From Bradyrhizobium retamae (GTDB lineage Bacteria; Pseudomonadota; Alphaproteobacteria; Rhizobiales; Xanthobacteraceae), in assembly GCF_001440415.1 (NCBI RefSeq), contig NZ_LLYA01000171.1:1-60074 (forward strand): a stretch of DNA of 60,074 bases, in the 5' to 3' direction. A model generated the notes under the pieces. It was given only the letters and a program-made list of their open reading frames with translations. It made no database searches and was not told the origin of the DNA. Made by a program: the position numbers and the translations under genes. Below, one piece after another: positions 50,644-58,948 of this stretch. Position 1 is the first letter of the stretch; every line of letters begins with the position of its first letter.

Positions 50644-51356
50644 GTGCGCAGCCGGTCGTGCAGGTCCAAGACCTCGACGTCTATTACGGCACCAGCCAGA
50701 TATTGTTCGGCGTCGGCCTGTCGGTGCGGCAGGGCGAGACGATGGCGCTGCTCGGCCGCAACGGCGCCGGCAAGTCGACCACCATGAAGGCGATCATGGG
50801 GCTCGCGCCGGCCCGCCGCGGCACGGTCACCTTGCAAGGCAGGGTTGTCTCCGGGCTGAAGCCGCATCACATCGCGCGCGCCGGCCTCGGCTTCGTGCCG
50901 GAGGATCGCCAGATCTTTCCCGAACACACGGTCGAGGACAATCTGGTCATCGGGACCAAGAAGGGGCCGAACGGCGAGGACGAATGGCCGATCCGGCGCA
51001 TCTATGACGTGTTTCCGCTGCTGGAGCCGTTGCGGCACCGGATCGCGGGAAGGCTGTCGGGTGGCGAGCAGCAGATGCTGGCGATCGCGCGCACGCTGAT
51101 GGGCAATCCCGCATTGCTGCTGCTGGACGAGCCGAGCGAGGGGCTGGCGCCGATCATCGTGCAGCGGATCGGTGAACTCTTGCGGCAGCTCCGCGGTACC
51201 GGAGCCACCGTGCTGATCGCCGAGCAGAACATGCATTTTTGCCTTGGCCTTGCGAGCCACGCGACGGTTATCGACAAGGGCCAGATCGTCTACACATCCG
51301 GGATCGAAGAGCTGAAAGCCAACGAAAACATTCGGCAGCGCTATCTCGCGCTGTAG
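50640..51356 (+). CDS. livF: Branched-chain-type ABC transporter ATP-binding protein (LivF family)
   Basis: The 238-residue ATPase has Walker A LGRNGAGKST, signature LSGGEQQMLAIARTL, Walker B LLLLDEPSEGL and the LivF hallmark AEQNMHFCLGLASH. It ends the transporter set and is followed after 74 bases by CoA-ester genes on the same strand. Confidence 0.93.
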   Translation: MSAQPVVQVQDLDVYYGTSQILFGVGLSVRQGETMALLGRNGAGKSTTMKAIMGLAPARRGTVTLQGRVVSGLKPHHIARAGLGFVPEDRQIFPEHTVEDNLVIGTKKGPNGEDEWPIRRIYDVFPLLEPLRHRIAGRLSGGEQQMLAIARTLMGNPALLLLDEPSEGLAPIIVQRIGELLRQLRGTGATVLIAEQNMHFCLGLASHATVIDKGQIVYTSGIEELKANENIRQRYLAL

Positions 51357-51430
51357 CTTTCCGCCCGCCCGAGGGATGAGATGACATCGAACGCAAGACA
51401 TCGCCGACATCAGGCCAAAGGAGGCACGGC

Positions 51431-52207
51431 ATGAGTGCCGATCTGGTTCGTTATTCTGTCTCGGGCAATATTGCCGAGATCATGCTGGATCGCCCACCGG
51501 TCAATGCGCTCAGCATGGACCTGATCGATGCGCTGCTGGCCGCGCTTTCGAAGGCGAGCGACGACGAAGCGGTACGCGCCATCATCATCGGCAGTGCGCA
51601 CAAGGTGTTTTGCGCCGGGCTCGATCTGGATATTGTTCGCGGCAAGCCTGGAATCGAGACCAAGAAGTTTCTCGAACGGCTGTATTTTGCGCTCAACGAC
51701 ATCCAGTATCGCATGGGTAAGCCGACGATTGCTGCAGTCGATGGCGCGGTTCGCGCCGGCGGCATGACGATTGCGATCTCCTGCGACATGATCATTGCGG
51801 GCGAAGGCTGTACCTTCGGCTATCCCGAGATCGATGTCGGGCTGATCCCGGCCATTCACTTCGTGCAACTGCCGCGGCTGGTCGGCAAGCACCAGGCTTT
51901 TGGGCCGCTGTTCCTCGGCGAGCCTTTCGATGCCGCAACTGCCTTTCGCATGGGGTTGCTGAGTGAGGTCGTTCCGAAGGGAACCGCGCTGGATCGGGCG
52001 CGGGAGATCGGGCGCAAGCTTGCTGCCAAATCACCCATCGTCATGAAGATCGGGCGCGATGCTTTCATGCGGGCGGTCGACGCCGATTTCCGCCGCTCGG
52101 TCGAAAATGCCGCCGAGAGCTTTGCACTCGTTGCAACGACGGAGGACTGTCAGGAAGGCTTGAATGCGTTCGTCGAGAAGCGAACGCCAAACTACAGGGG
52201 GCGCTGA
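51431..52207 (+). CDS. Enoyl-CoA hydratase/isomerase family protein
   Basis: The 258-residue crotonase-fold protein shows the oxyanion-hole region (VFCAGLDLDIV) and GAVRAGGMTIAISCDMII. One of the two catalytic glutamates is kept (YPEIDVG), while the other position (GGCE in classic hydratases) reads GGMT. It may therefore be an isomerase or hydrolase-like crotonase rather than a standard hydratase. GAGGCACGGC precedes the ATG. Its TGA shares one base with the ATG of the MaoC gene. Confidence 0.9.
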   Translation: MSADLVRYSVSGNIAEIMLDRPPVNALSMDLIDALLAALSKASDDEAVRAIIIGSAHKVFCAGLDLDIVRGKPGIETKKFLERLYFALNDIQYRMGKPTIAAVDGAVRAGGMTIAISCDMIIAGEGCTFGYPEIDVGLIPAIHFVQLPRLVGKHQAFGPLFLGEPFDAATAFRMGLLSEVVPKGTALDRAREIGRKLAAKSPIVMKIGRDAFMRAVDADFRRSVENAAESFALVATTEDCQEGLNAFVEKRTPNYRGR

Positions 52208-52662
52208 TGGCTGGATTGTATTTCGAGGAGTTCGAGGTCGGCCGCGAATTCCATCATGAGTTCAGCCGCACGGTGACCGAGATGGACAACACGCTGTTCA
52301 GTCTCCTAACCATGAACCCGCAGCCGCTACACATCGATGCGCATTTCGCCGAGAATACCGAATTCGGCCAGCGGCTGTTCAACAGCCTCTATACGCTCGG
52401 CATCATGATCGGCATGAGCGTCTACGACACGACGCTCGGCACCACGATCGGCAATCTCGGGATGACCGATGTGAAATTTCCAAAACCGGTATTCCACGGC
52501 GATACGCTCAGGGCGCACACCAAGATCATTTCCAAGCGTGAGAGCAAGTCGCGGCCGAACCAGGGCATTGTCGAGTTTGAGCACACCATGACCAATCAGC
52601 GCGGCGAGGTGGTGGCGAGCTGCCGCCGGACCGGCCTGATGCATTGCAAACCGAAGGCGTAA
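52207..52662 (+). CDS. MaoC family dehydratase (hot-dog fold)
   Basis: The 151-residue protein carries the hydratase segment MNPQPLHIDAHFAENTEFGQ and the hot-dog core (GNLGMTDVKFPKPVFHGDTL). The usual Asp of the GDxNPxH motif is replaced, as in MaoC proteins found next to CitE/HpcH lyases. The neighbouring lyase suggests hydration of an unsaturated dicarboxyl- or methyl-branched CoA ester, as in mesaconyl-CoA chemistry. It overlaps the preceding gene by one base and lies four bases before the lyase. Confidence 0.9.
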   Translation: MAGLYFEEFEVGREFHHEFSRTVTEMDNTLFSLLTMNPQPLHIDAHFAENTEFGQRLFNSLYTLGIMIGMSVYDTTLGTTIGNLGMTDVKFPKPVFHGDTLRAHTKIISKRESKSRPNQGIVEFEHTMTNQRGEVVASCRRTGLMHCKPKA

Positions 52663-52666
52663 ACCG

Positions 52667-53524
52667 ATGCGATCGTTCCTGTTCGTTCCCGGCGACAGCC
52701 TGCGCAAGTTCGGGAGCGCCAAGAAGACCGCGGCCGACGCGCTGATCCTCGACCTCGAGGACTCGATTGCGCCGGATGAGAAAGTCGGAGCGCGGCGGAT
52801 CGTGCGCGAGATGCTCGACGCCCGGAATCCGAACCAGAAGATGTATGTCCGAGTCAACGCGCTCGATACCGACTTGACGCTTGGCGACCTCGCCGCGGTC
52901 ATGCCGGGCCGGCCTGACGGCATCGTGCTGCCGAAATGCGCCGGCGCCGCCAACGTGAACCGTCTGTCGCTGTATCTCGATGCCTTCGAGGCCGCCGCCG
53001 GGATTGAACAGGGATCGACGAGGATCGTCACCGTAGCGACGGAGACCGCAAGGGCGGTGCTCAAGCTGCTCGACTTCGAGAACATGAGCCCGCGGCTGTG
53101 GGGCATGATGTGGGGCGCCGAGGATCTCGCCGCGTCGCTCGGCGCGTCGCGTAACCGGACCGCCGGCCGCTTTCATGGTCCGTTCCTGCTGGCGCGCGAT
53201 CTCTGCCTGATCAGTGCGGCCGCAGCCGGCGTCGTCGCCATCGATACCATCGCCACCGACATCAACGATCTCGACGCGCTCAGGGAGGAATCCATTGCCG
53301 CCCGACAGGATGGGTTCCTTGCCAAGGCGGTGATCCATCCCAAGCACGTCGATGTCGTCAATGCCGCCTTCATGCCGACGGATGAGGAAGTCGCCTGGTC
53401 GGAGAAGATCGTCAAAGCGTTCAACGACAATCCGACGTCAGGTGTCGTGAAGATCGACGGCAAGATGATCGACAAGCCGCATCTGCGCGCCGCGGAGAAG
53501 ATTTTGGCGTTGCGAGTACGGTAG
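52667..53524 (+). CDS. HpcH/HpaI aldolase / CitE family CoA-ester lyase
   Basis: The 285-residue TIM-barrel protein begins MRSFLFVPGDSLRKFGSAKK, the CitE/malyl-CoA lyase signature. DLEDSIAPDEK and MWGAEDLAASLGA are expected metal and substrate motifs. It would cleave a 3-hydroxyacyl-CoA, such as a beta-methylmalyl- or citramalyl-type ester, made by the preceding hydratase. The three CoA genes are tightly spaced and form one transcript, probably with the transporter. Confidence 0.92.
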   Translation: MRSFLFVPGDSLRKFGSAKKTAADALILDLEDSIAPDEKVGARRIVREMLDARNPNQKMYVRVNALDTDLTLGDLAAVMPGRPDGIVLPKCAGAANVNRLSLYLDAFEAAAGIEQGSTRIVTVATETARAVLKLLDFENMSPRLWGMMWGAEDLAASLGASRNRTAGRFHGPFLLARDLCLISAAAAGVVAIDTIATDINDLDALREESIAARQDGFLAKAVIHPKHVDVVNAAFMPTDEEVAWSEKIVKAFNDNPTSGVVKIDGKMIDKPHLRAAEKILALRVR

Positions 53525-53673
53525 CGCGCTCATCTGCACCATCCTTAACAAAGTATTGCAATCGCGCCCTCAGCGCATATCGGCATCCTGTTTTCGGACC
53601 TAGTCGCATTGGGCGAATTGGTGTTTTTTACAACTTCGCCCGATTCGAAAAATTACTGCCTATCGAGATTGCC

Positions 53674-54663
53674 GTGACACCGCCCCCCGCCGCAGCCGCT
53701 AGGCTGGACAGCGCTCATCTGCCTTTGCCCGAAAAGAAGTCGACGATCCGCAAGGCGCCCGCGCGCGCCGATCGGCCGTTCAAGGGCATCGCGCTGGTGC
53801 TGGCCTCGACGGTGTTTCTCGGCGCCTCCGACGTGACGGCGAAATATCTGTCCGCGACCCTGCCTTCGATCGAGATCGCCTGGATCCGCTTCCTGGTGTT
53901 CGCGATGATTATGACGCCGGCGATGCTGCCGGGTTCCCCGCTCTATGCGCTGCAGACCAAACGCCGCGGCCTGCATCTGTTGCGCGGCGCGGCGCTGTTG
54001 GGCTCGTCGCTGTTCTTCATCTCCGGCCTGCGGTTTCTTCCCATTGCGGAGGCCTCCGCCACCGGTTTCGTCGCGCCGCTGTTCGTCACCGCGCTCTCGA
54101 TCATCTTTCTTGGCGAGAAGGTCGGCCTGCGCCGCTGGATCGCAACCGGCGTTGGCCTCGTCGGCGTGCTGATCATCCTGCGTCCCGGCACCGGCGCGTT
54201 TCACCCCGCGGCGTTCTTTCCGCTGGTCTCGGCGCTGGCCTGGGCCTGCACGCTGATCATGACGCGAATGATGAGCGGCACTGAGCGCGCCATCACTACC
54301 ATGACCTATTCGTCGATCGCGGGCTTGTTCATTCTCTCCGCGCTGGTGCCGTTCGTCTGGGTGACGCCCACTTGGCACGATATCGCCTTCGGCATCCTGA
54401 TCGGTGTCGCATCGACCGCGGGGCAGTGGATCGTGGTGCTGGCGTTCCGCTACGCCGACGCCTCCGTGCTGGCGCCGTTTTCCTACACGCAATTGCTGTG
54501 GGTCAGCGTGCTCGGTTTCCTGATCTTCGGCGAAGTCCCGGATGCCTATACGATCACCGGCGCCGCCTTCATCGTCGCCTCAGGCCTCTACACCGCTCAT
54601 CGCGAGCGGGTCCGCCGGTCGCAGCTTCTGACGGTCTCGGCCGAGTCGTCACCGAACGCCTGA
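53674..54663 (+). CDS. DMT superfamily transporter (EamA domains)
   Basis: The 329-residue protein has a 35-residue polar lead and about ten membrane helices in two EamA repeats (ASTVFLGASDVTAKYLSATL ..., LVSALAWACTLIMTRMM ...). It ends with basic residues. Such proteins export amino acids or other metabolites. The GTG start at 53674 has only a weak ribosome site, so the N-terminus is uncertain. A 149-bp gap separates it from the lyase. Confidence 0.88.
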   Translation: MTPPPAAAARLDSAHLPLPEKKSTIRKAPARADRPFKGIALVLASTVFLGASDVTAKYLSATLPSIEIAWIRFLVFAMIMTPAMLPGSPLYALQTKRRGLHLLRGAALLGSSLFFISGLRFLPIAEASATGFVAPLFVTALSIIFLGEKVGLRRWIATGVGLVGVLIILRPGTGAFHPAAFFPLVSALAWACTLIMTRMMSGTERAITTMTYSSIAGLFILSALVPFVWVTPTWHDIAFGILIGVASTAGQWIVVLAFRYADASVLAPFSYTQLLWVSVLGFLIFGEVPDAYTITGAAFIVASGLYTAHRERVRRSQLLTVSAESSPNA

Positions 54664-54728
54664 TACGGGTCACCCACAAGAAGGCACCTGTTCCTACGCC
54701 GGTAAGGGCGTTGCACGCTATTCGTGGT

Positions 54729-54769
54729 GATCCTCCGTGCTAAGGTGAGCAAAAATCACCAGGAGGATC
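54729..54769 (+). promoter_or_regulatory. Inverted repeat that would pair with the Shine-Dalgarno sequence
   Basis: GATCCTCC (54729-54736) is complementary to GGAGGATC (54762-54769), which contains the ribosome site for GTG 54774. Folding of the mRNA would hide the site behind an 8-bp stem with a 25-base loop. This suggests translational control of the alcohol dehydrogenase gene; no ligand or class is recognised. Confidence 0.5.
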
Positions 54770-54773
54770 TTTC

Positions 54774-55856
54774 GTGCGCGCAGCCGTTTTCCGCAATGGG
54801 GAAATTGTCGTCGACGAGATGCCGGAGCCGAAACCCGGTGCCGGGCAGGTGTTGGTGAAGTCGCTGGCCTGCGGCATCTGCGGCTCCGACCTGCATGCGC
54901 GCAAGCACGCGCACCGCATGGTGGAGCTCGCCAAGCATTTTCCGGGCCGCAAGCCGATGGACCTTTCGCGCGACGTCGTGTTCGGCCATGAATTCTGCTG
55001 CGAGGTGCTGGACTATGGTCCTGGCACCACGGGAAAGTTAAAGGCGGGCACCAAGGTTTGCTCGCTGCCGGCGCTACTGACCCCGGAAGGCCCGAAGGGC
55101 ATCGGCTATTCCAACGACAATGTCGGCGCCTATGCCGAGCGCCTGCTGCTTAGCGAAACCTTGCTGCTCGAAGTTCCGAACGGCCTCGCCGCCGAGCACG
55201 CCGCGCTTACCGAACCGCTCGCGGTCGGCGTTCATGCCGTGGCAAAAGCCAACATCAGGGGAGGCGAGGTGCCTTTGGTGATCGGCTGCGGCCCGGTCGG
55301 GCTCGCCGTCATCGCAGCGCTGAAGATCAGGGGATTGCACCCGATCGTGGCCGCCGATTACTCGCCGGCCCGCCGCGCGCTCGCCGAAAAGCTCGGCGCC
55401 GACGTCGTCGTCGATCCTGCACGCTCACAGCCTTACGCGACCTGGGCCGAACACGCCCAGATGTCGCCGGAGGAAAAGGCCGCGCGCCCGCCGCTGCAGG
55501 CGCTGTTGCCGGCGCTGAAACCCGCGCTGATCTTCGAATGCGTCGGCGTGCCTGGCCTGATCCAGCAGGTGTTCGAGGGCGCGCCGCGCGATGCCCGCAT
55601 AGTCGTGGTCGGCGTCTGCATGGAGACCGACCGCTCCGAGCCGATGCTCGGCATCATGAAGGAGCTTAACGTTCAATACGTGCTCGGCTACACGCCGGAG
55701 GAATTCGCCTATTCGCTGCGCCTGATTGCGGAAGGGCAGGTGGACGCCGCCTCGATGGTGACCTCCACCGTCGGCATCGGCGGCGTCGCCAAGGCCTTTG
55801 CCGATCTCGCCAACCCGGAAGTGCACACCAAGATCATCGTCGAGCCGTGGCGGTGA
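54774..55856 (+). CDS. Zinc-binding alcohol dehydrogenase family protein
   Basis: The 360-residue medium-chain dehydrogenase has the GroES-like zinc-site motifs CGICGSDLHARKH and GHEFCCEVL, and a Rossmann motif GCGPVGLAVIAALK. It has few structural-zinc cysteines in the usual place (the SLPALLTPEG region lacks the four-Cys loop). It would oxidise an alcohol with NAD(P). GTG 54774 is fixed by AGGAGG seven bases upstream. The ribosome site can pair with an upstream complement. Confidence 0.9.
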   Translation: MRAAVFRNGEIVVDEMPEPKPGAGQVLVKSLACGICGSDLHARKHAHRMVELAKHFPGRKPMDLSRDVVFGHEFCCEVLDYGPGTTGKLKAGTKVCSLPALLTPEGPKGIGYSNDNVGAYAERLLLSETLLLEVPNGLAAEHAALTEPLAVGVHAVAKANIRGGEVPLVIGCGPVGLAVIAALKIRGLHPIVAADYSPARRALAEKLGADVVVDPARSQPYATWAEHAQMSPEEKAARPPLQALLPALKPALIFECVGVPGLIQQVFEGAPRDARIVVVGVCMETDRSEPMLGIMKELNVQYVLGYTPEEFAYSLRLIAEGQVDAASMVTSTVGIGGVAKAFADLANPEVHTKIIVEPWR

Positions 55857-55867
55857 GGGCCGTGTAG

Positions 55868-55983
55868 GGTGGGCAAAGGCGCGCAAGCGCCGTGCCCACC
55901 ATTCATCCACAATCTCGTTTGATGGTGGGCAATGCTTCCGCCTTCGCTCTTCGAGCTACGGCGGACAAGTCGCTGTGCCCACC
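55868..55983. repeat. Two REP-like palindromes (GGTGGGCA...TGCCCACC)
   Basis: The first unit (55868-55900) is GGTGGGCA-AA-GGCGC-GCAA-GCGCC-G-TGCCCACC, a long hairpin. The second (55924-55983) again begins GGTGGGCA and ends TGCCCACC, around an inner TTCGCTCTTCGAGC and GGCGGA/TCCGCC pair. I recall this family as widespread between genes in Bradyrhizobium and Rhodopseudomonas. Here it lies between convergent genes. Confidence 0.8.
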
Positions 55984-55990
55984 TATGGCA

Positions 55991-57166
55991 CTACGGCGTC
56001 GGATGCTTCGGATATTCAAGCTGCATCGCGACGAAGTCGGCGGTATCCGTTCCGTAGCGCGCAGCAATGCCCGCAAGCGCGTGGTCCAGCGCTTCCGCCG
56101 GTTTCACATTCTCGTTCGCCGGCAGCAATCGCGCGGTGGGCCAGTCCGCCGCGACCTGGTCGGGAAGTATCCGTAAGCCGCCGCGACTGTGCTGCGCGTC
56201 GGCAGTGCTGGCGAACGTCACCGCCCGTGAGCGATAGGTCCGCGACCAGGCATCGGTGACGAGCGCCAGCGATACCTCGTCGACACCGCCCTTGAGTTCG
56301 ATGCCAAGCTGCTCGTGCGCCCAGACCGCGGCCGTGTTACGGATAGCCGTCAGCGCAAACGGGCGCGTGAACTTGAACGCGTCGCTCTCGTGGCGCGCAT
56401 CCCACTCGGCGAGGCCGATCTCGCGGCCGACGGCGCGCGCCTTGTCAGGTCCGGCAATCGCCTCGATCAAGGTGAGCGACATCGGCATCGACGCCGTGAT
56501 CCCGGTGGTTGTCGCCACGCCCTTGTCGACCACCAGCCGCCGGTCTCTGACATAGCGCATGGTGGGATGCTTGCCGCGCAGCTCCTTGACGGAATACCAG
56601 TGCGTGGTGGCCTGCCTGTCGTGCAGCAGCCCGGCATCGCCGACCACCTTGGCGCCGGCGCAGACGCCGATCACGATTGCACCCTTGGCCGACTGGCTTC
56701 GGATCCATTGCAACGCATCTGGATCGTCGTCGCGGCTCATGGCGGGGACGATGACGTAGTCGGCGCCGTCAGAATGCTGCGCATCGAACTCCGCTGTTGT
56801 CGCCTGCGGTTCGACCTTGAGCGTCGGAAAGAGTGTTACCGGACCCGGTTTCGTCGCCAGCGTAACGACATCGGCGACGTCGGCGCGCTTGAGGATGCCA
56901 TAGGGCATGAGATAGTCGGTGGTTTCGGTTGCGTCGTTGATCCCGATGATGGCGATCAGCGGGCGCTGCCGCTTCGGCGGCTTCAGCGCCGCGACCGTCG
57001 CATCGCGCTCGTCTTGCGTGATCGCCGGCGGGGCCGCGGCCGAGGACGCCGGCGGCAATGAGAAAATCCAGGCTCCGCCGATCACGGCGACAAGCGCGAC
57101 TGCGCCGAGCGCGCTCCACAATACACGTCGCGAATTCATTGGTTTGCCGGCACGCGCCTCACTCAT
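55991..57166 (-). CDS. Membrane-anchored DJ-1/PfpI family protein
   Basis: The 391-residue protein has an N-terminal membrane segment (VLWSALGAVALVAVIGGAWI) and an Ala/Pro linker. A DJ-1/PfpI glutamine-amidotransferase-like domain follows, with the nucleophile-elbow cysteine in VIGVCAGAKVV (Cys169). A further 120-residue C-terminal region follows the usual end of the domain. No AraC helix-turn-helix is present, although the domain is of the type fused to AraC regulators. ATG 57166 is chosen over upstream alternative codons; ATG 57139 is also possible. Function is unknown, perhaps stress-related. Confidence 0.8.
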   Translation of the reverse strand: MSEARAGKPMNSRRVLWSALGAVALVAVIGGAWIFSLPPASSAAAPPAITQDERDATVAALKPPKRQRPLIAIIGINDATETTDYLMPYGILKRADVADVVTLATKPGPVTLFPTLKVEPQATTAEFDAQHSDGADYVIVPAMSRDDDPDALQWIRSQSAKGAIVIGVCAGAKVVGDAGLLHDRQATTHWYSVKELRGKHPTMRYVRDRRLVVDKGVATTTGITASMPMSLTLIEAIAGPDKARAVGREIGLAEWDARHESDAFKFTRPFALTAIRNTAAVWAHEQLGIELKGGVDEVSLALVTDAWSRTYRSRAVTFASTADAQHSRGGLRILPDQVAADWPTARLLPANENVKPAEALDHALAGIAARYGTDTADFVAMQLEYPKHPTP

Positions 57167-57499
57167 ATCGACCAATCGCAGTCTACAGCCGCAGTGATCC
57201 GCCTGAAATGACGTAAATCCGGCGAAAACGGCCATGCGTCGAGAGATGCGAACCGACAATTTCGTGTCCCGAAGCGGTGAGCGTGTCGCGCTGCGCCGAG
57301 TCGGGGAACGCAAGCTGGGGGATCGCGGCCGCCGTTCCACAGTTGTTAGCCTTTCACGCTGAGCATTAACGGCGACCGCTGCCGACCTGATCCTCCCGGT
57401 TTGCGGGAGTATGCATCCGGCGTGGCAGTCATTGTCTCATGCCGTGTAGCGCCACAGCTTTTGCAGGCGAGCGTCACGGCCTCTGGACAAGGAGGCTTC

Positions 57500-58939
57500 A
57501 TGCCATCGGACAGACGTATGTTCTTGGGCGCAGGCCTCGGCGTCACCGCCGCGCTCGCTTCGCGCGCCAGCGCCTTGGCAGCATCGGCGCAGGCGGTGTC
57601 GTCAGACGGCCCGCCTCCGCCTGCCAATGTCCGCCTTGAGCCGGAGATTCGCGCCGCCGCAGCCCATGATTTTGGCCGCCTCGTTCACCAGCAACCGCGC
57701 GGCGTGCTCAGGCCCGCATCGAGCGCCGACATTGCGAGCCTGATGCGCTGGGCGAAAAGCCGCGCCGTCAAGGTGGCGGCGCGCGGTCAGGGCCACTCGA
57801 TCTATGGCCGCTCGCTGTCAGCGGACGGCGTCGTGGTCGATATGAGCGCGATGAACGCAATCCGCGAGATCCAGCACGATCGCGTCGTGGTCGACGCCGG
57901 CGCAGTATGGCGAGATCTGCTTGACGCAACCTTGGCGCAGGGACTCACGCCGCCAGTGCTGACCAACTATCTCGGTCTATCGGTCGGAGGAACGATCGCG
58001 GTGGGCGGCATCGGAGCGACGTCCTCCCGGCATGGCATGCAAACCGACAACGTCATCGCGCTGGACGTGGTGACGGGCGATGGCAATGAACTGAGTTGCT
58101 CGGCGAACAGTAACGCCGATCTCTTCGACGGCGTCCGCGCCGGCCTGGGCCAATGCGGCATCGTTACCCGGGCAACGCTGCGCCTGGTGCGCGCTCCCGA
58201 GCGTATCAGGCGCTTTCAGCTCTTCTACCGTGATTTGCCATCGCTTACGGCGGACCAGCGGCGTGTGCTGACGGAAGGGCGCTTCGACCAGTTGCAGGGG
58301 GCCATTCTTCCCGATGGTAGCGGCGGTTGGCGGTACCAACTTGACGGCGCGATCCCTTATAGCAGCGGCTCGGCCCCCGATGACAAGGCGGTGCTTTCCG
58401 GATTGTCGGATGAGCGCGGTGCCGCCGTCATCGCCGACCTGAGCTATCGCGAGGATGCCCTGGCGTTTGGAAAATTCGAAAATCTGCTCCGCTCCAAAGG
58501 CCTGTGGTCCAATCCGCAGCCCTGGTTGTTGACGTTCCTGCGCGGCAGCAACGCCGAACGGGTCGCCGGCGATATTCTGGCTGGTCTGAAGGGCGATGCT
58601 GTTGGTCCGTTCGGGCGGATAACTCTCTACCCTTTGCTAACGAAAGTGTTTCATACGCCGCTGGTTCGTCTGCCGGAGGAAGATGTTGCTTTTGTCTTTA
58701 ATCTCATTCGCATCCCCGCATCGAACGATGCGGCGGCGGCACAGCGGATGGTCGCGGCCAATCGTACGCTCTACGATCGCATTCGCGAAGCCGGCGGCGT
58801 TCAGTATCCGGTCGGCGCCTTCGCCATTTCGCCTGGCGATTGGGAGGTTCACTTCGGATCAAGCTGGCCGCAGCTGCGCGAAGCCAAGCGGCGCTACGAT
58901 CCACAACATCTGCTGGCGCCCGGATATAATGTATTCTGA
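57500..58939 (+). CDS. FAD-linked oxidase, cytokinin-dehydrogenase-like
   Basis: The 479-residue precursor has a Tat-like signal (SDRRMFLGAGLGVTAALASR). A PCMH-type FAD domain follows, with GQGHSIYGRS, where His99 matches the histidine that binds FAD covalently in cytokinin dehydrogenases. LGLSVGGTIAVGGIGATSSR is the pyrophosphate loop. The C-terminus (WEVHFGSSWPQLREAKRRYD then LAPGYNVF) resembles the end of plant and bacterial cytokinin dehydrogenases. AAGGAGG upstream fixes the ATG. It could act on cytokinins or another amine or alcohol in the periplasm; the substrate is not proven. Confidence 0.85.
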   Translation: MPSDRRMFLGAGLGVTAALASRASALAASAQAVSSDGPPPPANVRLEPEIRAAAAHDFGRLVHQQPRGVLRPASSADIASLMRWAKSRAVKVAARGQGHSIYGRSLSADGVVVDMSAMNAIREIQHDRVVVDAGAVWRDLLDATLAQGLTPPVLTNYLGLSVGGTIAVGGIGATSSRHGMQTDNVIALDVVTGDGNELSCSANSNADLFDGVRAGLGQCGIVTRATLRLVRAPERIRRFQLFYRDLPSLTADQRRVLTEGRFDQLQGAILPDGSGGWRYQLDGAIPYSSGSAPDDKAVLSGLSDERGAAVIADLSYREDALAFGKFENLLRSKGLWSNPQPWLLTFLRGSNAERVAGDILAGLKGDAVGPFGRITLYPLLTKVFHTPLVRLPEEDVAFVFNLIRIPASNDAAAAQRMVAANRTLYDRIREAGGVQYPVGAFAISPGDWEVHFGSSWPQLREAKRRYDPQHLLAPGYNVF

Positions 58940-58948
58940 CGTGCTGAG

